Assembly: GCF_029537235.1 (NCBI RefSeq)
Contig: NZ_CP120640.1
Coordinates: 62,001-126,000, forward strand
Reading direction: 5' to 3'
Source: Rhizobium sp. 32-5/1
Lineage (GTDB): Bacteria > Pseudomonadota > Alphaproteobacteria > Rhizobiales > Rhizobiaceae
Length of the DNA: 64,000 nt
Made by a program: the position numbers and the translations under genes. The notes below the pieces were generated by a model, which was given only the letters and a program-made list of their open reading frames with translations, searched no databases and had not been told where the DNA came from. This document shows, piece after piece, positions 29,161 to 36,902 of this stretch (position 1 is its first letter; each line of letters starts with the position of its first letter).

Positions 29161-30489
29161 TCATTCAGTCCTTCGGCGAATCCCGGTTTGAGGGAGACGC
29201 CAGGCCGAACCTTCGAGCCACTCCCGATAGATTTCGAGCTCCTCTGTGAAGCGCTCGGCATGGTCTTTGAATTCGTCAAACAGATAGGATCCCCAAGCTC
29301 CGTCGTGAATTAAGTCAACCGAACTAGCCCAGAGCTGGTCGCCGAACATAGTGCCCAACCCAGTTGCATCCAGTCTTGCTCCCCCGAAAGGATAACGGAG
29401 GTACCGCGAAAGCCTATCGAAAAACCTCGCAGCCTGAAACTCTCGCAGCGACGAACTTTCCACCGCGGCCACGAAAGGGGCTGGATAGATTTGGCCCACA
29501 TCGGTTTCCATTTCGTTGAAGTCGACTGAAATTAGCAACCTCCGAAGAACACAAATTCCATCAACGACGTCCCAAGGCTGATCTATCGACTCTGTCTCGT
29601 TCATATTTTCTAGCGTCTGCTCTTGGTAGAAGTCCTTAACGGTCTTGACCATTCCTTTCACAGACCCCTTCAAGCTGTAGGCAAATATACCCTTGAATAT
29701 CGGCTGTTCGTTTTCATACACATGGCGCTTGACAGCGCTTAAGCCCACTAAAGCTTCGCGGAGAGTTTTTGTGCTGAGTGTTGATTTGACCTCGATCACG
29801 GCCCTAACGGACTCTTCGGGGACCACCACCAAATTACCTGCTTGGAACAATGGGGAATATTCAATCTGGTCATAGATGATAATGTCCAACTGCTTACCAC
29901 GGCCGAAAATAAACCCCGTTGCGGCGTGAAAGCGCTTCGGAATATGCTTCTGCAGGAGCTCTCGAAGCAATTCTTCACGGTATGAACCCACAGTCGGCCC
30001 ATGGCTAACTAGCTGGCCGATCCTCTCTGCCTGCATTGCAGTTTCGTGTGCAAAAGATGCGGCATAAGAACTTTTTGCCTCGGTCATTCTCCCTCTCGCA
30101 GTCAAAGAGAAATAGTAGATTTCAGCTTTCGGCTTTGCTTCTAGATAGCCGGCTCCCGTCAACAGCCTGAGGCATCCCCGTATCAAGGTCTCTGGAAACT
30201 TTGTGCGCTCGATTAACGAAGCCTCAAGATCAGGCTGTTGTAATTTTCCGCGCTCGCCTAAGATCTTTGAAGAGAGATCGCGGACCGCGTCGTAGTTCGA
30301 CCAGCCGCTTGATCCACGTTGCGGCCGAAAGATTGCCGCCTTCATGTCAAGATCCGAGAGATTGTAGGTCTTGAAGGTCTCTTCGCTCATCTCCATCGCC
30401 CTGCCCTCTGGACCTACGTCAGAGATTGTGAACTGACGCTGTTTGTCCCAGCAGTCAGTCGTTAAAATAAACACATCTCCGCGTTTCAT
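29161..30489 (-). CDS. DUF6602-type protein, predicted PD-(D/E)XK nuclease fold
   Basis: A 442-aa protein; start at ATG 30489 with GGGAGTGAG upstream. Residues ~60-140 look like a winged-helix region (LSSKILGERGKLQQPDLEAS). The DUF6602-like domain (~165-300) begins YREELLRELLQKHIPKRF and carries D202 (QLDIIIYD) and E233-x-K235 (VIEVKSTL), the spacing expected of a PD-(D/E)XK nuclease core. DUF6602 proteins occur in defence islands. DNA cleavage is inferred from motif geometry only. The frame is intact, unlike many neighbours. Confidence 0.65.
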   Translation of the reverse strand: MKRGDVFILTTDCWDKQRQFTISDVGPEGRAMEMSEETFKTYNLSDLDMKAAIFRPQRGSSGWSNYDAVRDLSSKILGERGKLQQPDLEASLIERTKFPETLIRGCLRLLTGAGYLEAKPKAEIYYFSLTARGRMTEAKSSYAASFAHETAMQAERIGQLVSHGPTVGSYREELLRELLQKHIPKRFHAATGFIFGRGKQLDIIIYDQIEYSPLFQAGNLVVVPEESVRAVIEVKSTLSTKTLREALVGLSAVKRHVYENEQPIFKGIFAYSLKGSVKGMVKTVKDFYQEQTLENMNETESIDQPWDVVDGICVLRRLLISVDFNEMETDVGQIYPAPFVAAVESSSLREFQAARFFDRLSRYLRYPFGGARLDATGLGTMFGDQLWASSVDLIHDGAWGSYLFDEFKDHAERFTEELEIYREWLEGSAWRLPQTGIRRRTE

Positions 30490-30867
30490 TCTCACTCCCG
30501 TCAACCTGGAAAACATCCGATAGAAGTTACCCGATTCGCAGCGTTACAATGCTTATCATTGCCATACCCGACACCATTGTCGAACCTGTGCGTCATCCAC
30601 TTACTTACCCCCGAAAACAAATTTAGTCGTTCACTTCTGTCCATCGATCCGCGACGAGTGTTGGATTGCGCGGCGGATGTGCCCGGCCGCCGTGGCTACG
30701 GCGGCCCAACCATGATGGGGCTGACGATCGCGATGGGTTTGAACTCCCCAGCGTCTGCGATCGCCCATATCGAGGATTTCACGCCGGCCGGTCGCGACAC
30801 CTCGGAGTCAGAAAAGGCGGCAAATACCGCCTTCCCCGTCGACCTCTAATTGGAGTTCTCCGATCGA
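30490..30867. other. Intergenic gap with a strong hairpin and a terminator
   Basis: No convincing gene. It holds a perfect 9-bp stem GGCCGCCGT-GGCT-ACGGCGGCC at 30685-30706 without a T-tract, and the terminator at 30814-30833. A rightward frame at 30559-30849 crosses both structures and is probably chance. Confidence 0.45.
30814..30833 (-). terminator. Rho-independent terminator for the small membrane protein gene
   Basis: Read leftward: stem AAGGCGG / CCGCCTT with loop TATTTG, followed by TTTTCTG. It lies 35 bp after the stop of the 80-aa leftward frame and supports that frame being a real transcription unit. Confidence 0.65.
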
Positions 30868-31110
30868 TCACACGCTGCCGCTGCAGATGATCACGATCTG
30901 GCAGCATAGACGGCAACTGGCCTGGAGGTACGGCGTGATCACCGGGAGTGCGGCTAAGCCGACGATACTGGTCGCCGCCGTGCCGTAAAAAACGCGCTTG
31001 AGTACCGCTCGGGCGAGCGCCTGGGCTGCAAGTGTGATGACGGTGTTGGCGACTTTGGTGTCCAAGATGGCTTTCATGCCCTTCTTTAGGGCCTCGAGAA
31101 ACCTGCGCAT
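30868..31110 (-). CDS. Small membrane protein, unknown
   Basis: An 80-aa frame with ATG 31110 preceded by TGGAGTTGCCAC. A basic N-terminus (MRRFLEALKKGMKAI) is followed by hydrophobic stretches TVITLAAQALARAVL and SIVGLAALPVITPYL, so one or two membrane segments are likely. A good terminator lies just downstream on the same strand. I recognise no family. Basic amphipathic start plus membrane segment would suit a small toxin or effector, but nothing proves this. Confidence 0.45.
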   Translation of the reverse strand: MRRFLEALKKGMKAILDTKVANTVITLAAQALARAVLKRVFYGTAATSIVGLAALPVITPYLQASCRLCCQIVIICSGSV

Positions 31111-31416
31111 GTGGCAACTCCATTATTTGAGTTTGACCGCGGGGAATTCCGTGGCCACTCGCTTTTTGCGAACAGTCTGATCAAAGCTCGTTTTTGGAAC
31201 GCCGTCTGGCGTGCGCAGGCAGGGTTTCGCCGCGTGCCTAGACCCTCCCAGAGGCCCAACAGGGGCGCTGCCTCATGGCGCATCGCCGTATTCGGACACC
31301 CCCGCTGATCGGGTCTAAAGACGAGTAAGCCCCTTTTAGGAGGGTCATAACCGACCTAAATTGAAAGTGCTGCGAACGTCTCGCGAGAGCGTCTGCATCC
31401 TATGAGAGGAGACATC
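31111..31416. other. Divergent intergenic gap, no gene seen
   Basis: Upstream regions of the leftward small membrane protein and the rightward hypothetical gene. No further gene, RNA or repeat was recognised. Confidence 0.35.
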
Positions 31417-32345
31417 ATGAGCAGCATGACGGTTATCGGCCACCTTCGAGAACTTCGTTTTCGACACTCCACCTTGGAGGAAACCGTGGCATCTATTGGC
31501 ACGGATCCGAAATTCTTCAGAGAAGTGACGACCTTGCCAAGGCGTGCAGCGCGCTGCAAACCCGGTACGCTTAGGAATATTGCGTTGGTTCATGCCGAGA
31601 AATGCCCTCGGCTTCTGCCGAGCGATTATCTGAATCGGGAACGCTTGGCATTCAGCCGTGCCAAAGCCAATCCAGGCTCCCCGAGCTTGTCGACGCAATT
31701 ATACGGCTTGAAGGCTGGTTGAACGACTACAAAGACGTCAAGAGTCCTGTTCTCCGCCTGCAGCACGCTTACATGCGTGTCCTTGCGAATTTCTCGAAGG
31801 CTCATCACTCCGCCAAGAAGGCGTCGTGGTTCGGCGGCGCTGAGACATGGCCGCTGTGGTTTCAGAAGGCAGAAAGCATCGCATCCGATGCCATTGCTCT
31901 CGCCGACGAGATGCTCGCCTCGGAGATTGACCCTGAAAAGCGGAGCGAGACGCTCCGCCTGCAGACGCTGCTGTTTGTCAACTGGGTTCAGATCATCCAA
32001 GAACAGGCAAAAGCCGGATACAAGGGCGCCGACGGTGTCGTTCGCACCCCGGAAAGCAGCGTCTCATTCTTCCGGGCGAATAACGTTCTCGGGAAGATAA
32101 GGAAATTCCTCGAGGCCCATCCCTGGATTTTCCAGCTTGCCGTAAATGGTCTGGAAATCGCGTCGACCTGCGAGTCCGATGATAACGCACGCTGGTTTTA
32201 CGGCGAGCTAAAGAAGTGCGATCCCGGCTTCGCCGATTTCGACTACAGCCCAGGCGAATGCCCGTCGATTTCCGCAGAGCCCGGCATGTTCTGGTTTGCG
32301 ACCAAATATCGCGAGCAATTTCACACCGACCAAGGAAAAGCGTAA
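31417..32345 (+). CDS. Hypothetical protein, frameshifted
   Basis: About 309 aa when restored. The start is ATG 31417, with AGGAGA four bases upstream. The first frame ends after ...FSRAKANPG; near 31660-31685 a second frame continues LPELVDAIIRLEGWLNDY to the stop at 32345, so one base is missing. The protein is mostly helical; the N-terminal ~70 residues (GHLRELRFRHSTLEETVAS) could be a small DNA-binding or regulatory region, but I see no standard motif. It is convergent with the ubiquitin-like operon. No function is assigned. Confidence 0.6.
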
Positions 32346-32543
32346 TGACCAAGGGTATCGGCACTAGCGTCTGACTGTGATCAGACCATTCGAATACAAG
32401 AAGCTCGTCCTGGCGGCGCATGCCTGGGCGAGCTTCTCGTCAAGGCATGACGCATCCAAGCAGATCCAGGCGCTGGCGGTTCGCCGAGCCGTAAATCGCT
32501 TATCACAACAACGGCTTGCCTTTTTTAGAATAACGGCGCTGGC

Positions 32544-32574
32544 TTGGGCCGACCAAAAACTCCGGCCGGCCCAA
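32544..32574. terminator. Hairpin between the hypothetical gene and the ubiquitin-like operon
   Basis: Arms TTGGGCCGACC (32544-32554) and GGCCGGCCCAA (32564-32574) pair with one mismatch around a 9-nt loop. It starts 6 bp past the DUF6527 stop, suitable for ending the leftward operon. No long T-tract is seen. Confidence 0.45.
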
Positions 32575-32580
32575 ACGGTG

Positions 32581-32985
32581 TTAGCCGATGAACTTGGCCC
32601 ATAGACGCTTGAACCATGCCAGGATGGCCTTAAGCCCCGTCGGCTGGGCACCGCGCTTGAGCAGGCGATCACGGGCTCGTCCGGCCTCAATCTGTTCGCG
32701 AGACATCTTGCCGGCCCACCGGATGTGGCCGCGTTTGATCACGTAGTGTGAACCACAGGTGAAGTCGTGGTTGCCAATCGATGGCCAAATCGATGCGCCC
32801 CCGTCCTCCATGACAAGGGCGTACTCCGTTGGAACAAGCGGCGTTGAGACCTCCTCCCCACAACCACAGGCGCAATTATGTAGGGCCACGTGCGATTCAC
32901 GCGACACGTACAGAACACCATCTTCAAGTTGCTCCGGAATATTTTCGACGAAGACTGCGGTAAGACGATCCACTTTGGGCATCAT
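32581..32985 (-). CDS. DUF6527-family protein of the ubiquitin-like operon
   Basis: A 134-aa protein matching my recollection of DUF6527: HNCACGCGEEVSTPL (Cys38, Cys40, Cys42), WPSIGNHDF and FTCGSHYVIKRGHIRWAG (Cys77, His80). The Cys/His pattern suggests a metal site or a thiol-based active site; its biochemistry is not evident from sequence. DUF6527 genes recur next to ThiF/E1-like and ubiquitin-like genes in bacteria. Its ATG overlaps the E1-like stop by 4 bp (ATGA), so it is translated with that gene. The C-terminus is basic and amphipathic (AILAWFKRLWAKFIG). Confidence 0.75.
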   Translation of the reverse strand: MMPKVDRLTAVFVENIPEQLEDGVLYVSRESHVALHNCACGCGEEVSTPLVPTEYALVMEDGGASIWPSIGNHDFTCGSHYVIKRGHIRWAGKMSREQIEAGRARDRLLKRGAQPTGLKAILAWFKRLWAKFIG

Positions 32986-34167
32986 ACGCTCCTATTCATG
33001 ATACAGTTGCCCTCGATCATGTAGATCGCATTCTTCTCGTTGCGCTCATCACGATAGAACGTCAGCCAGCGCTTCCAACGCATAATCGCCAAGATTGCGT
33101 TCAAAGAATTGAGCTCTGCAATCTGGATATCGGTGCGATACACTTCGTCCTTTTCCTCGTCGTCACCGAACGAAAGATGGGTCGCCACGTCTTGCCACGG
33201 CGTCCCAGGGGCGACGAAAGTTGCGCGCGCGCAACCATCGAGCGTGTTCCCTTCAAGCCCAACACCAATGCCAGTATCAACGAACGGAATCCCAAGGCGA
33301 ACCAACCCTGCGGCTATTACCTGCCGCGACGAGCCCCTGTCGACGCAGACAAACACGAAGTCGTAACCCGAAAATTCACCGATATTGTCAGCCGTCACTT
33401 TGATTGGGTGCGGCCTCACGCCCTTGTGCATGCGCGAATAAAGAGCCGCATAATACGAGACCTTACGGGAAACTCCTTTGCCAGCTCCAGTTCGGGAGCG
33501 CCAGGGGAGCGAAATAGATTGTGGTTGAGAAGCTGGTCATCATCGTAGATGTGGATCTCGGAAACACGCGTCTTGGCGACGAGGTCAAGTAAATAGGCAC
33601 CCGTTCCGCCGAGGCCGATGATCGCAATGCGGCCGTTAATCTTGCGATTAGCGAGGACGATTCCGTAGCGAGCTGCTGCAGAATCGGGAATTGCGAAAGG
33701 GCTGTCGTCTTCTGAGCTGGCCACAATGCCCCCCGTACGCGCGTTCGCTGTCTTGTCGTGTGACCGCGCCGCAGAGCCAAGGTGAGACTCGTAGTTAACC
33801 ACCTTTTCGTAAATGTTGGCGTACAGGCCAGTACCTTCCGGCTTCGACGAGAGATAGTGGCGAACCTTGATATCCGATCCAACTGTCGTTTCTGTGCTGT
33901 TGTTGATAATATTGGTCATCGGCGTGCCATCGCGATGGCATGGCATCTCTTCGGAAAACCACATGGTGTGGTCTGTCTGCGGGACAGAGGTAAGACCTTC
34001 AGCATCCAGCGAAACGGTGCAAACGAGCTTCCCCGACCAAGCAACATATCCCGCTTAACATAGGGCACGCTGTGGACGATGAGAACGAGATCACGCATCT
34101 CGAGCTCAAACCCCTCGTCCTGCAGCCGCTTTAGATGAGGATCACGATTTATCAGATCGGCGGACAT
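32982..34167 (-). CDS. E1-like ubiquitin-activating enzyme (DUF6791-ThiF), frameshifted
   Basis: About 395 aa when restored. It starts at ATG 34167 inside the end of the ubiquitin-like gene (26-bp overlap). Residues ~1-150 match the DUF6791 domain that precedes ThiF in bacterial E1-like proteins. The adenylation domain follows with IAIIGLGGTGAYLLDLVAK (ATP loop) and IYDDDQLLNHNLFRSPGA. After the second break come FVFVCVDRGSSRQVI and LDGCARATF, which holds a candidate catalytic Cys. Breaks: CCCC at 34030-34033 (LLGRG / KLVCTVSLDAEG) and near 33467 (KEFP / KVSYYAALYSRMHKG), one base missing at each. It should adenylate the C-terminus of the tandem ubiquitin-like protein. Confidence 0.82.
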
Positions 34168-34801
34168 TGAAGACCATCCCATTCTTGACTTCGATCTTTT
34201 CACCTTCGACCAGGTCACCTTCCGCGCCGTGAACACCTTTGAGGTACGTGATGGTGTATTTGAAATTCTCAAAGTTGGCGTCGGGGTAAGCAAGAAGCGC
34301 GATTTCGCGATACGAATGCTTTTGCTTGGGCACAGTGCGAGGTCGACCGTTGACCTTAATAGTCACTGTCTTCGCCTCACGGCTGCGAATGCGTTCGACG
34401 CCGTCTTCACTAAGCGTAACCTCTCCTTCAGCGGGAATGATCGCATCGTGCGAACTGTCAAGGATCAACTCGAGATCTTCATCTATCCCGGCATAGCGGT
34501 AAACGTCAGCCGCTGAGATCGTGCCCGAGCCCCACTCCCAGCCGCGTTCGTCAACGGTGAAGGTGTAGATACGGTCGCCCGGCCACGAAAGGAAAACGGC
34601 CTTCTCTTTGCTATCGAATTTCACCTCATCCTCCAGTCCAATCGAGCGGCCAGTTGCTTCGACGATCTGAATAAGGACGAAACTACTCGCGGGCAGAAGC
34701 CCCGCGATCTCGCGAATCTGGTTGCCGTCAATGATTCTGTCGCCGGTCCCGTGCAGGGCACCGTTAACGGTGAACTCAAACTTGTTGTGACCTTGGGCCA
34801 T
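34142..34801 (-). CDS. Tandem ubiquitin-like (multiubiquitin) protein
   Basis: A 219-aa multiubiquitin-family protein made of three beta-grasp units, roughly residues 7-71 (KFEFTVNGALHGTG...), 78-140 (YTFTVDERGWEWGSG...) and 143-213 (KTVTIKVNGRPRTVP...). The end GMVFNVRRSDKS has no terminal Gly-Gly, so any conjugation would need trimming or a non-canonical C-terminus. It is the first gene of the leftward three-gene operon; the E1-like start lies within its last 26 bp. It is divergent from the Xre/RES pair. Such operons are linked to anti-phage defence; the target here is unknown. Confidence 0.85.
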   Translation of the reverse strand: MAQGHNKFEFTVNGALHGTGDRIIDGNQIREIAGLLPASSFVLIQIVEATGRSIGLEDEVKFDSKEKAVFLSWPGDRIYTFTVDERGWEWGSGTISAADVYRYAGIDEDLELILDSSHDAIIPAEGEVTLSEDGVERIRSREAKTVTIKVNGRPRTVPKQKHSYREIALLAYPDANFENFKYTITYLKGVHGAEGDLVEGEKIEVKNGMVFNVRRSDKS

Positions 34802-34837
34802 AACAGTGCTCCTTTATCGTTAGGACTCTTGATCCGA

Positions 34838-34852
34838 AGTCCGCCATGGACT
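34838..34852. promoter_or_regulatory. Operator-like inverted repeat 1 (AGTCC-N5-GGACT)
   Basis: Perfect 5-bp arms AGTCC / GGACT around GCCAT, in the divergent region between the ubiquitin-like operon and the Xre/RES genes. The arm GGACT recurs at 34877-34881 and in the second palindrome at 34911-34926. Confidence 0.5.
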
Positions 34853-34910
34853 AAGGTTGCGAATGAGTCTTGATGTGGACTTGTCTATATCAAGACCAAT
34901 TATCATTGCA

Positions 34911-34926
34911 AGTCTAAATTTGGACT
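34911..34926. promoter_or_regulatory. Operator-like inverted repeat 2 (AGTCTAAATTTGGACT)
   Basis: A 16-bp near-palindrome 15 bp upstream of the antitoxin start. It shares its AGTC/GACT arms with the site at 34838. Autorepression by the Xre-type antitoxin is the simplest reading, and the same binding could affect the divergent ubiquitin-like operon. Confidence 0.5.
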
Positions 34927-34941
34927 AATGGGAGAATTTGC

Positions 34942-35331
34942 GTGGCAAAAATTGAACCTATCGCTCATACGGGCGACGGGCGATCTGCGATTCCGGCACC
35001 TATGGAAGCGTTCCAGGGACTGGCAGAATTGTGGGAGCTGTCGACCGAGGACCAGTTGCTGTTACTCGGCTCCCCTGGCCGATCGACGTTCTTCAAATGG
35101 AAGAAGGAGGGCGGATCGATTCCGAGGGATACAGTTGAGCGCGTGTCCCACCTACTAGCAATTCACAAAGCGCTAGAAATTCTTCTTCCTGACACACGCG
35201 CCGCCGACGGATGGATCCGCCGCCCCAATGACTACTTCAACGGTCAGAGCGCGCTTGATGTGATGCGTGGCGGCCAAGTCATAGACATCTACCGTGTCCG
35301 TCAGTACGTGGATGCCCAGCGTGGCGCGTAA
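34942..35331 (+). CDS. Xre/MbcA/ParS-type antitoxin
   Basis: A 129-aa antitoxin; GTG start with GGGAG upstream. Residues ~25-75 form an Xre-like DNA-binding part (STEDQLLLLGSPGRSTFFKW) and the C-terminal ~55 residues are the MbcA/ParS toxin-binding domain (DGWIRRPNDYFNGQSALDVM). This architecture is typical of partners of RES-domain toxins. It overlaps the toxin start by 20 bp, so the two are translationally coupled. Confidence 0.9.
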   Translation: MAKIEPIAHTGDGRSAIPAPMEAFQGLAELWELSTEDQLLLLGSPGRSTFFKWKKEGGSIPRDTVERVSHLLAIHKALEILLPDTRAADGWIRRPNDYFNGQSALDVMRGGQVIDIYRVRQYVDAQRGA

Positions 35332-36031
35332 CAATATTGCCTCGATTGATATCGATCAGACTTTCTACGCGTTGATTCCGTCGCGTTTTCCAACAGTCGA
35401 TGTGTTTGCACGCGTCGCAAGCGGTCGCAGCAGTCAGTTCGCCGAGATCGAATCGATCACCAACCCTCGTCTGCGCGAGCGCGACCGAATAACAAAGGGA
35501 GCTCAGATCGTTGATGCCAACGGGCCACTTCTACAGAACTGGAATCATGCACCGTTCACCTATTTGAACCCCGAGGGCACCCGTTTTTTCGACGCCGACC
35601 GGCCAGCACTCGAGCTGGCCGCGGAAATGCAGACGGCACTGGTGATCTCGGTCAGGAAGCGGGAGCTGTTCCTCAGCAGGACTACCGAAGCGCCGATCGG
35701 CTTGGAAATGCGCGAACTGTCTCGGCAGGTTAAGGGGCGATTTGCAAACGGACTAGATTGGGATCCTAGACTCGATCTCGTTGAGCGCCGCCGACTTGGC
35801 GCTCAGATCGCTGAGGCTGGCTTCGACGGAGTGCTCTTCAGACCTGCCGAACGGCCATCGGGGATGTGTGTCAGCGTTCTCAAGGCCGACGTACTGCAGC
35901 GCGCGGTACAGCGTGACCATTTCAAGTTTGTGTGGGATGGGAGCCGGGTCCGCGTCGTGTATTCATTCGGCTCGGGCGCTGAGTACCATCCGGACGAGTT
36001 GAGTGGAACTGAGCAAATTCTGGCGGCCTAG
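35312..36031 (+). CDS. RES-domain toxin
   Basis: A 239-aa RES-domain protein starting at ATG 35312 inside the antitoxin gene. Conserved features: the Arg near SRFPTVDVFARVASG, the Glu in ALELAAEMQTALVISVRKREL and the Ser-containing C-terminal half. RES toxins degrade or modify NAD+, stalling growth. The frame is intact. The pair lies head-to-head with the ubiquitin-like operon, where it may act as an addiction module or a second defence layer. Confidence 0.9.
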   Translation: MPSVARNNIASIDIDQTFYALIPSRFPTVDVFARVASGRSSQFAEIESITNPRLRERDRITKGAQIVDANGPLLQNWNHAPFTYLNPEGTRFFDADRPALELAAEMQTALVISVRKRELFLSRTTEAPIGLEMRELSRQVKGRFANGLDWDPRLDLVERRRLGAQIAEAGFDGVLFRPAERPSGMCVSVLKADVLQRAVQRDHFKFVWDGSRVRVVYSFGSGAEYHPDELSGTEQILAA

Positions 36032-36257
36032 CTGGGACGGTTTTTCATGGCCTGAGGAGTCTATTGCGATTAGGTTCCGCGTACTCCGCCAAGTCCCCGA
36101 TTGGTTGGATTTTGGAATTTGTCCGAACGTCGGACGTTCTGAGCCCGAACTCGTCCAGAATGTAGGAATAGACTCTGCCAAGGCCTGGTGCGGGTTATTC
36201 TACTGACCGGTTTATGAGCGTTACAGATCAATCTATCAGCCAGAGCTGGACACACCT

Positions 36258-36704
36258 ATGATTCGGTCCCACGCCAAACAGATCGCCGAACTGATCAACG
36301 CTAGAAATGCGCTTACCAAACTCTACACGGCTGACGGTGTACTCAAAAACGCTGCCAACTTCATCTTTCGATTGAAGAAGGACGCCGTGGTTGCCTGTAT
36401 CGAGGTGAAGCATGTCCAGTGGTATCAGGCGGAGATTTTGCACTTAAGCGTGTCGGAGGATTTGCCTCAGAGACAAGGATACGGTCGAGGCCTAGTGAAA
36501 GATGCGCTGACGAAAGCCAAAGAGATGAACTGCCGCATCGCGCAATGCAGTATCCGGGTAGGAAATGAGCCGAGTGAAGGGCTTTTCCTATCCGAAGGGT
36601 TCATGAGAACAGTGTCGTTTCGAAATGCGAGAAGCGGGAATGATGTAACGGTATATCAGTATGCGATCGTACCGCCTGGGGAGGTCGCGGAAGCCTCGGC
36701 TTGA
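36258..36704 (+). CDS. GNAT-family N-acetyltransferase
   Basis: A 148-aa GCN5-related acetyltransferase. The acetyl-CoA pyrophosphate loop is RQGYGRGLVKDAL (~74-86), preceded by the ILHLSVSEDL strand and followed by GLFLSEGFMR near the C-terminus. The substrate cannot be told. The start has only a weak ribosome binding site. It lies alone between the RES toxin and the Gabija genes on the plus strand. Confidence 0.8.
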   Translation: MIRSHAKQIAELINARNALTKLYTADGVLKNAANFIFRLKKDAVVACIEVKHVQWYQAEILHLSVSEDLPQRQGYGRGLVKDALTKAKEMNCRIAQCSIRVGNEPSEGLFLSEGFMRTVSFRNARSGNDVTVYQYAIVPPGEVAEASA

Positions 36705-36902
36705 TAGACGCCGGAACATTTCGCGATTGCTGACATGCATCTAAATGGGTGGCGTACGCTATTGGGTGCCTTTTTATGGCATCCCTTATTCGTCCTCTCG
36801 GTTGACCGCCCAGCAAAGTAAATGTCCGAAACCACTGGCACTTCGTCTATTTTAGGTGTTTTACTCATGTCAGGATACAACCCCTGACAGCAGTGGCGGA
36901 AC

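Noticed and set aside
30735..30760. A tRNA T-arm-like GGGTTTGAACTCCC
   Set aside because: The loop lacks the invariant TTC and no acceptor, D or anticodon arms can be drawn upstream.
30559..30849. A 96-codon plus-strand frame
   Set aside because: It runs through a GC hairpin and the terminator of the leftward small gene and has no convincing start signal.
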